Shown one piece after another: positions 59,385 through 64,000 of a stretch of DNA of 64,000 bases. The notes beneath the pieces are model-generated. The model had not been told where the DNA came from. It saw nothing but the letters and a program-made list of their open reading frames with translations, and ran no database searches. The translations under genes and the position numbers were made by a program. The DNA is from JANQJA01 sp047947185. Its GTDB lineage: Bacteria; Pseudomonadota; Gammaproteobacteria; Pseudomonadales; Azotimanducaceae. Position 1 is the stretch's first letter. Every line of letters begins with the position of its first letter. Location: assembly GCA_047947185.1 (NCBI GenBank), contig CP170502.1, forward strand, positions 310,001-374,000, read 5' to 3'.

Positions 59385-60890
59385 GTGCTTGATGGACTCC
59401 TCCTCGGTTTTGCCACGGTATTTACCCTCCAGAATATCTCGCTGGTCTTTATCGGGTGTGCCGCTGGCACGATGATCGGGATGCTGCCTGGCCTTGGACC
59501 CATCTCGGCCATTGCGCTGATGATACCGATTACCTACGGTTTTGATCCTGCGAGCGGGATGATTCTGCTCGCAGGTGTGTATTATGGTGCCGTCTTTGGT
59601 GGCTCCACCTCATCCATCCTGATCAACGCGCCAGGCGTTGCCGGTACCGTGGCAACGGCCTTTGATGGTTATCCGCTGGCCCGACAGGGAGAACCTGGCA
59701 AGGCACTGGCCCTCGCTGCCTACGCCTCATTTATCGGTGGCACGGTGGCAGCAATTCTTCTTGTGGTGCTGGCCCCCTGGCTCGCCCGTTTTTCCCTGAG
59801 CTTTCAGTCGGCGGACTATTTTGTGCTGATGCTGCTCGGCCTGTCGTTTGTCTCCGCGTTCGCCGCACCCGGTGAACACCTGAAAGCGCTGACCATGACA
59901 GCTTTTGGCCTGATGTTGTCGACCGTGGGAACAGATCTCTCAGCCGGCGTACAGCGGTTTACCTTTGGCAGGATGGACCTGATTGATGGCATCAGCTTCC
60001 TGCTGCTCGCCATGGGCACTTTTGCGCTCTCCGAGGCACTCATGATGGTGCTGCGCCCGGCCACCTCCCAGCAAGAGATGGCTGAAAGCCTCAGGCAAAC
60101 GTCCCTCAAGATGACGGCAAAAGAAATCAGGTCTGTTGTTCCTACAATATCCCGCTCGTCGATTCTGGGCTTTTTTGTTGGCACCTTGCCTGGCGCCGGC
60201 GCGACCATTGCGTCATTTCTGGCCTATGGACTGGAGCGGAACCTGACCGGCAAGAACGCCCGTCCTGCTTTTGGAGAAGGTAACCTGAGAGGCCTTGCCG
60301 CCCCTGAATCTGCCAACAATGCCGCATGTACCGGATCTTTTGTACCCCTGCTGACACTGGGGATCCCCGGGTCCGGGACCACAGCGGTGCTGCTTGGTGC
60401 CCTCATTGCCTACGGCATTCAGCCTGGGCCACGGCTTTTCGTCGATGAGCCCGCCATTTTCTGGTCCGTGATTGTCTCCATGTACTTCGGCAACCTGTTT
60501 CTGCTGGTTCTGAACCTGCCCCTGATACCCTACATCGCCCGATTGCTGATGGTGCCACGCCCGTATCTCATACCCATCATCATGTTTTTTTCCCTGATGG
60601 GCGTCTACCTGGTCTCTTTCAATACTTTCGATATCCAGATGATGGTGGTCGTGGCCCTGGTTGCGCTGGTATTGCGCCTGCTTGATTTTCCCATGGCACC
60701 CATGCTCCTGGGTTTTATACTTGGCGGCATGCTCGAGGACAATCTGCGGCGGGCCATAACCCTGAGCGATGGCCAGTTGTCGTTCCTCTGGGAAAGACCG
60801 TCCACCCTGCTGCTTCTCGTCCTGACCCTGCTGGTTTTGCTGGCCCCGGTATGGCGCCGCCTGTTTGCGTTGTTGCGTAAATCGCAGTAA
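59385..60890 (+). CDS. tripartite tricarboxylate transporter large membrane subunit (TctA)
   Basis: The 501-residue protein starts at GTG 59385 and has about twelve membrane helices. TctA signatures are G-M-L-P-G-L-G-P-I-S, G-A-V-F-G-G-S-T-S-S-I-L-I-N-A-P-G and P-E-S-A-N-N-A-A-C-T-G-S-F-V-P-L-L-T-L-G-I-P-G-S. It moves the TctC-bound solute with an ion gradient. Together with the SMP-30 enzyme, it suggests uptake and processing of a sugar acid or lactone-derived carboxylate. Confidence 0.94.
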   Translation: MLDGLLLGFATVFTLQNISLVFIGCAAGTMIGMLPGLGPISAIALMIPITYGFDPASGMILLAGVYYGAVFGGSTSSILINAPGVAGTVATAFDGYPLARQGEPGKALALAAYASFIGGTVAAILLVVLAPWLARFSLSFQSADYFVLMLLGLSFVSAFAAPGEHLKALTMTAFGLMLSTVGTDLSAGVQRFTFGRMDLIDGISFLLLAMGTFALSEALMMVLRPATSQQEMAESLRQTSLKMTAKEIRSVVPTISRSSILGFFVGTLPGAGATIASFLAYGLERNLTGKNARPAFGEGNLRGLAAPESANNAACTGSFVPLLTLGIPGSGTTAVLLGALIAYGIQPGPRLFVDEPAIFWSVIVSMYFGNLFLLVLNLPLIPYIARLLMVPRPYLIPIIMFFSLMGVYLVSFNTFDIQMMVVVALVALVLRLLDFPMAPMLLGFILGGMLEDNLRRAITLSDGQLSFLWERPSTLLLLVLTLLVLLAPVWRRLFALLRKSQ

Positions 60891-60923
60891 GGTCAGGGCA
60901 GAAATTTGATCGGAGGTTCACAT

Positions 60924-60980
60924 ATGCACTCGACAAGCATGACTGCTGGCGCCGCCGCACGGGTTTTCATCGCCGTCTGA
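60924..60980 (+). CDS. possible 18-codon leader ORF upstream of rsgA
   Basis: ATG 60924 follows a perfect GGAGG at seven-base spacing and encodes M-H-S-T-S-M-T-A-G-A-A-A-R-V-F-I-A-V before TGA. The stop codon sits in the 3' arm of the inverted repeat 60962-60985. Such an arrangement could be a leader peptide controlling the downstream gene, or chance. No homologue is recognised. Confidence 0.3.
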   Translation: MHSTSMTAGAAARVFIAV

Positions 60981-60985
60981 AAACC
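60962..60985. repeat. inverted repeat 1 in the tctA-rsgA gap
   Basis: GGTTTTCA (60962-60969) and TGAAAACC (60978-60985) form a perfect 8-bp inverted repeat with an eight-base spacer. No T-run follows. Confidence 0.6.
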
Positions 60986-61011
60986 ATCCCTCTCTGAAAC
61001 GTGCACTGCGC

Positions 61012-61038
61012 CAGGTTAATCAGGCAAACTTTAACCTG
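61012..61038. repeat. inverted repeat 2 just before the rsgA ribosome site
   Basis: CAGGTTAA (61012-61019) and TTAACCTG (61031-61038) form a perfect 8-bp inverted repeat with an 11-base spacer. It ends a few bases before the GAAGGAG ribosome site of rsgA. It could be an operator or a hairpin that modulates initiation. Confidence 0.6.
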
Positions 61039-61058
61039 TGCGAAGGAGTATCCTGCAC

Positions 61059-62153
61059 GTGACTGAACTCAAGGAACTGGGCTGGCGCAAGTCGCTAGCC
61101 AAACAACTGAATGCTCATACCGGGGAGCTGCGTCCCGCCAGGGTTGCCCGCCAGGATGTCGGGCGGTACCAACTCTTGTCGGAAGCAGGACCGTTGATTG
61201 GCGTGTTGCCCGGCAAGACCCGCCTGGAGGCGGGATCCCGTGCAGACCTGCCGGCGGTCGGGGACTGGGTGCTGTGCCGTCCTGCCGACGCGGCAGACCC
61301 GACCCAGGTGATCATTGAACAGACACTGGTACGTTTCAGCAAATTCTCCCGCAAGGTGGCGGGAGACCGGTTTGAAGAACAGGTTGTGGCCGCCAACATC
61401 GATACCGTCTTTATCGTTTCCGGCCTTGACGACAACTTTAATGTTGGGCGGATAGAACGGTACCTGATGCTTGCATGGCACAGCGGTGCCACACCGGTCA
61501 TTGTGCTGAACAAGGCCGATCTCTGTACTGACCTGGACGACAAGCTGATTGCACTTGCGCCGGTCGCGCTGGGTACACCCATCATCTGTGTCAGTGCAGC
61601 GACAGGTCAGGGACTCGAGCGACTGGGCGCTTATGTCACCAGTGGCAACACTGTCGCCCTGCTGGGTTCTTCGGGGGTAGGCAAGAGCACCATCACCAAC
61701 TGCCTGCTTGGCGACAACCGGTTTGAAACGGGTGAGGTGCGTGAGTTCGACAGCAAGGGACGGCATACCACCACCTTCCGTGAACTGTGTGTGGTGCCTG
61801 GTGGTGGTTTACTGATCGATACGCCGGGGATGCGTGAAATCCAGCTCTGGGCCGACGATGCCAGCCTTGCCGGAAGTTTTGCGGACGTTGAATCGCTGGC
61901 CGAGCACTGCAAGTTCCGCGATTGTGGTCACGCGGGAGAACCTGGCTGTGCTGTTCAGGCTGCGATTGATGAAGGTCGCCTTGAAGCCGACCGGCTTACC
62001 AGCTATCACAAACTGCAGCGTGAGGTGACCCATTTTGCTGAACAGCAGGATATTCGGTTACGGGCCGAAAGGAAGCTTGCCAACAAGAAATTTTCCCGGA
62101 TGATCAGGAACCTCCCAAGCAAACGTGACGGTGGTACCAGGCGCCCCAAATAA
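61059..62153 (+). CDS. rsgA: ribosome small subunit-dependent GTPase RsgA
   Basis: The 364-residue circularly permuted GTPase starts at GTG 61059, chosen for GAAGGAG ten bases upstream. An OB-fold N-domain (about 40-105) is followed by G4 N-K-A-D, G1 G-S-S-G-V-G-K-S-T and G3 D-T-P-G-M. The C-terminal zinc site is formed by C-K-F-R-D-C-G-H and E-P-G-C. It matures the 30S subunit. The N-terminal tail (W-R-K-S-L-A-K-Q-L) is longer than in some homologues. An intrinsic terminator follows. Confidence 0.94.
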   Translation: MTELKELGWRKSLAKQLNAHTGELRPARVARQDVGRYQLLSEAGPLIGVLPGKTRLEAGSRADLPAVGDWVLCRPADAADPTQVIIEQTLVRFSKFSRKVAGDRFEEQVVAANIDTVFIVSGLDDNFNVGRIERYLMLAWHSGATPVIVLNKADLCTDLDDKLIALAPVALGTPIICVSAATGQGLERLGAYVTSGNTVALLGSSGVGKSTITNCLLGDNRFETGEVREFDSKGRHTTTFRELCVVPGGGLLIDTPGMREIQLWADDASLAGSFADVESLAEHCKFRDCGHAGEPGCAVQAAIDEGRLEADRLTSYHKLQREVTHFAEQQDIRLRAERKLANKKFSRMIRNLPSKRDGGTRRPK

Positions 62154-62154
62154 G

Positions 62155-62182
62155 AACGGGGCCAAGGCCCCGTTTGTTGTTT
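62155..62182 (+). terminator. rsgA intrinsic terminator
   Basis: AACGGGGCC (62155-62163), loop AA, GGCCCCGTT (62166-62174), then a T-rich tail (T-G-T-T-G-T-T-T). It closes the rsgA unit before the convergent TPR gene. Confidence 0.8.
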
Positions 62183-62205
62183 CTCACCAGGGAACTGATC
62201 CCTGA

Positions 62206-63573
62206 CTAATCATCACCACGAGGTGCCGGTGGCGTAACCTGGGCCGTCTCCAGCATTTTCCTGATTTCCTCCTGGCGACGTTTTTCACCGGCAATGTACC
62301 TTATGTACTGGCGGGCGTTCTTCTCTTTGTCCTTGTCCTTGGCGGCTTCCCTGAAGGCGGCGGTTGCCGCGTCCCAGCGTTCCAGTTGCATAAGCGAGAT
62401 ACCAAGCCAGAACTGCACATCAGGTACGTCTTTCAGACCACCCTGGTCCAGTGCACTCTTGTAAGCCTCCACGGCTTCCTTGTGCCGGTCCTGCTGGGAG
62501 AGTGCCTGGGCAAGCCGGTATGAGGACTCACCATCTTCTGCATATTTTGCGGCATCCCGCCAGGCGTCAATGGCCTTGCTCGATTCCTGGGACATGGTGT
62601 AGGCCGTTGCGAGGAGTTTCATGTTCTTCTCGTTTTCTTCAACCAGGCCGGCCTTGAAGCCTTTTTCCAGCACCTGTGCAGCTTCATAGGGTACCTCGGC
62701 ATTCAGCAGCCGTTGCGCAAGCATCACAACCTCGGACTCTTTCTCGAACATCCCTTGCGTATAAGCCGCGTAATAGGCCGAAAGTGACTTGTCATCCTGG
62801 TTGGTTTCTGCATACATCCCGGCAAGGTGCATCCAGTACTGCTTCTTGGGAAATTTGACGATCAGCTTTTCCAGCACGTTGATGACGTTATCGTACTGCC
62901 TGAGTTCGTTGTACAGCACCACCTGCAGATACCACCAGTTTTCCTTGATGGTACGATCGGAGGCGAGCGCAATCTGCTCAACTTCAAGCGCGCTCTTGAG
63001 CGCGTTGGGATAATCCTCAAGCTGGAAGTATACTGTTGCCTTGATGTAGGTGACGTCAGCATCCGGTGTTCCTTTCAAGGCCTGCCAGCGGTCGATGTAC
63101 TTGAGCGACTCCCGGTAATTCTCTTCGGAATAATGTAACTGGAACAGGGCACGCAGGGCTGTCAGCTCCAGCGCTTCGGTAATGGTCTCCTTCAGGACGT
63201 TTTCATACGACTTGATGGTATTGGGAATATCCTCCACGGTGTAGTAGGCAAATGCGAGGGAACTCCAGACCTGGGCCACTTCGTAGCTGTTGATGCCACG
63301 CCGTTCCAGCAGTTTCTGGAGCATCTCAATGGCTGCCTGGGGATTTGCCACCACATCAGGTTTTTCCTCCCCTTCCTCAACCTGGACAGAATCCGGATCA
63401 ATCAGCAATTGCGCTTCTGCCAGGGTCTTGTAGACCCGTTCGCTCATCGCGGGCACCTTGCGCGTCTCTTTTTCTGCTTCCTCGCCATAAGCCAGCCCCG
63501 CCTGGCCAATCGCACCGCCGAGAAGGAGTGGTGCTGCCCACAGGAGGCTGATCAGAACAATCTGCTTTTTCAT
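62206..63573 (-). CDS. tetratricopeptide repeat protein of a TonB operon
   Basis: The 455-residue protein starts at ATG 63573 with an AGGTG site (an upstream in-frame start adds seven residues). A signal peptide (M-K-K-Q-I-V-L-I-S-L-L-W-A-A-P) is followed by many TPR units (for example A-L-K-S-A-L-E-V-E-Q, A-V-E-A-Y-K-S-A-L-D). A charged Lys/Glu-rich C-terminus follows. It lies 28 bases after the tonB-like gene. TPR proteins in this position are known partners of the TonB2-type systems of marine gammaproteobacteria; that role here is inference. Confidence 0.88.
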   Translation of the reverse strand: MKKQIVLISLLWAAPLLLGGAIGQAGLAYGEEAEKETRKVPAMSERVYKTLAEAQLLIDPDSVQVEEGEEKPDVVANPQAAIEMLQKLLERRGINSYEVAQVWSSLAFAYYTVEDIPNTIKSYENVLKETITEALELTALRALFQLHYSEENYRESLKYIDRWQALKGTPDADVTYIKATVYFQLEDYPNALKSALEVEQIALASDRTIKENWWYLQVVLYNELRQYDNVINVLEKLIVKFPKKQYWMHLAGMYAETNQDDKSLSAYYAAYTQGMFEKESEVVMLAQRLLNAEVPYEAAQVLEKGFKAGLVEENEKNMKLLATAYTMSQESSKAIDAWRDAAKYAEDGESSYRLAQALSQQDRHKEAVEAYKSALDQGGLKDVPDVQFWLGISLMQLERWDAATAAFREAAKDKDKEKNARQYIRYIAGEKRRQEEIRKMLETAQVTPPAPRGDD

Positions 63574-63601
63574 CACCTTCACCTGCCTATTCAACCGTCT
63601 G

Positions 63602-64000
63602 TTACTCTTCTACCAGTTCAAACGTGATCTTGTTTTGGACACCGGCAGTCTGCACGGGGTTCCCGTCCACGACTTTGGGCTTGTACTTGAACTTTTCTGC
63701 TGCCCGAATAGCCGCTGAGTCAAAAATGCTGTTGGGATTGTCAGCGCATTCGCCTTCACTGCGCGGGCCTTTGATCCAGGCACAATTCTCGACCACAACC
63801 GGATCACGAACAGTACCCTGCTCCGAGACGGTAAATTCGACGATCACCCAGCCTGACATACCGCGGGACAGTGCCCGCCTGGGATAGACCGGCTGAACCT
63901 TGACAATTGGCAGGTACTCGCCGTCGCTGATACCAAAACCGCCGCCGCCAACATCAACACCCACATCCAGCGCCACGTTGCTCATGGAGAAACCGGTGTT
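63602..64000 (-). CDS. TonB family energy transducer, C-terminal part (5' partial)
   Basis: The minus-strand frame is open to the window edge, giving 132 residues without a start. It contains the TonB C-terminal domain: P-V-Y-P-R-R-A-L-S-R-G-M-S-G-W-V-I-V-E-F and V-S-E-Q-G-T-V-R-D-P, then A-A-E-K-F-K-Y-K-P. There are two Cys (N-C-A-W and E-C-A-D) that could form a disulfide. It transfers proton-motive energy to outer-membrane receptors. The exbB/exbD genes are expected outside the window. Confidence 0.9.
   Translation of the reverse strand, partial: NTGFSMSNVALDVGVDVGGGGFGISDGEYLPIVKVQPVYPRRALSRGMSGWVIVEFTVSEQGTVRDPVVVENCAWIKGPRSEGECADNPNSIFDSAAIRAAEKFKYKPKVVDGNPVQTAGVQNKITFELVEE

Overview
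The window reads as one contiguous stretch of chromosome from a gammaproteobacterium of mid-to-high GC content. I see no prophage, insertion sequence or CRISPR array. The core gene order (yccA-like, tusDCBE, cysG, serS, crcB, rarA, lolA, ftsK, trxB, aat, bpt, infA, clpA, clpS, cspD, mnmA, hflD, purB) matches, as I recall it, the order in Pseudomonas aeruginosa. The thrH/cysB pair also recalls Pseudomonas. The metabolic genes (methylcitrate cycle, several acyl-CoA enzymes, tripartite tricarboxylate transporter, TonB with a TPR partner) would fit a marine or environmental relative of the Pseudomonadales/Cellvibrionales. The placement is inference from synteny and protein families; no ribosomal RNA is present.

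Layout. 1-7000: the end of an acyl-CoA dehydrogenase, a MerR-TPR regulator, a PilZ protein, an M28 peptidase lipoprotein with a DUF3301 protein, one tRNA-Ser(UGA), a DUF3237 protein, a crotonase-family enzyme, a large DUF6351 lipoprotein and a DUF3859 protein. 7200-28530: the conserved housekeeping block. It covers tRNA 2-thiolation (TusDCBE and MnmA), siroheme synthesis, Ser-tRNA charging, chromosome segregation, the whole N-degron route (Aat, Bpt, ClpS, ClpA), cold shock, and molybdopterin synthesis (MoaC, MoaD, MoaE inserted between rluE and mnmA). 28535-37700: a double-GNAT fusion protein, RraA, a lytic transglycosylase, a prpB-prpC-unknown-crotonase operon, ThrH, CysB and a 5'-nucleotidase.

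37778-42845: a tightly packed plus-strand run of VWA, J-domain, RDD, unknown, HAD phosphatase, class III aminotransferase and SDR genes. 42863-43987: a consensus promoter, a SAM-II type riboswitch and an intrinsic terminator in front of metA. The riboswitch 3' strand and the terminator 5' arm are perfect complements, so the switching mechanism can be read from the sequence. 43998-48332: an SDR and acyl-CoA dehydrogenase pair, a membrane diguanylate cyclase and an AEC transporter.

48459-52629: a translationally coupled three-gene cassette made of an LpxL-like acyltransferase, a CvaA/HlyD-type membrane fusion protein and a CvaB-type ABC exporter with an intact C39 peptidase. No precursor peptide is visible. 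This cassette is the best candidate here for an undescribed peptide-modification and export system. 52640-64000: a GNAT, an S1/P1 nuclease, an ATP/ADP-translocase-like transporter with a VOC protein, SerC, an SMP-30 lactonase followed by TctCBA, RsgA with an unusual leader, and the tail of a TonB-TPR operon.
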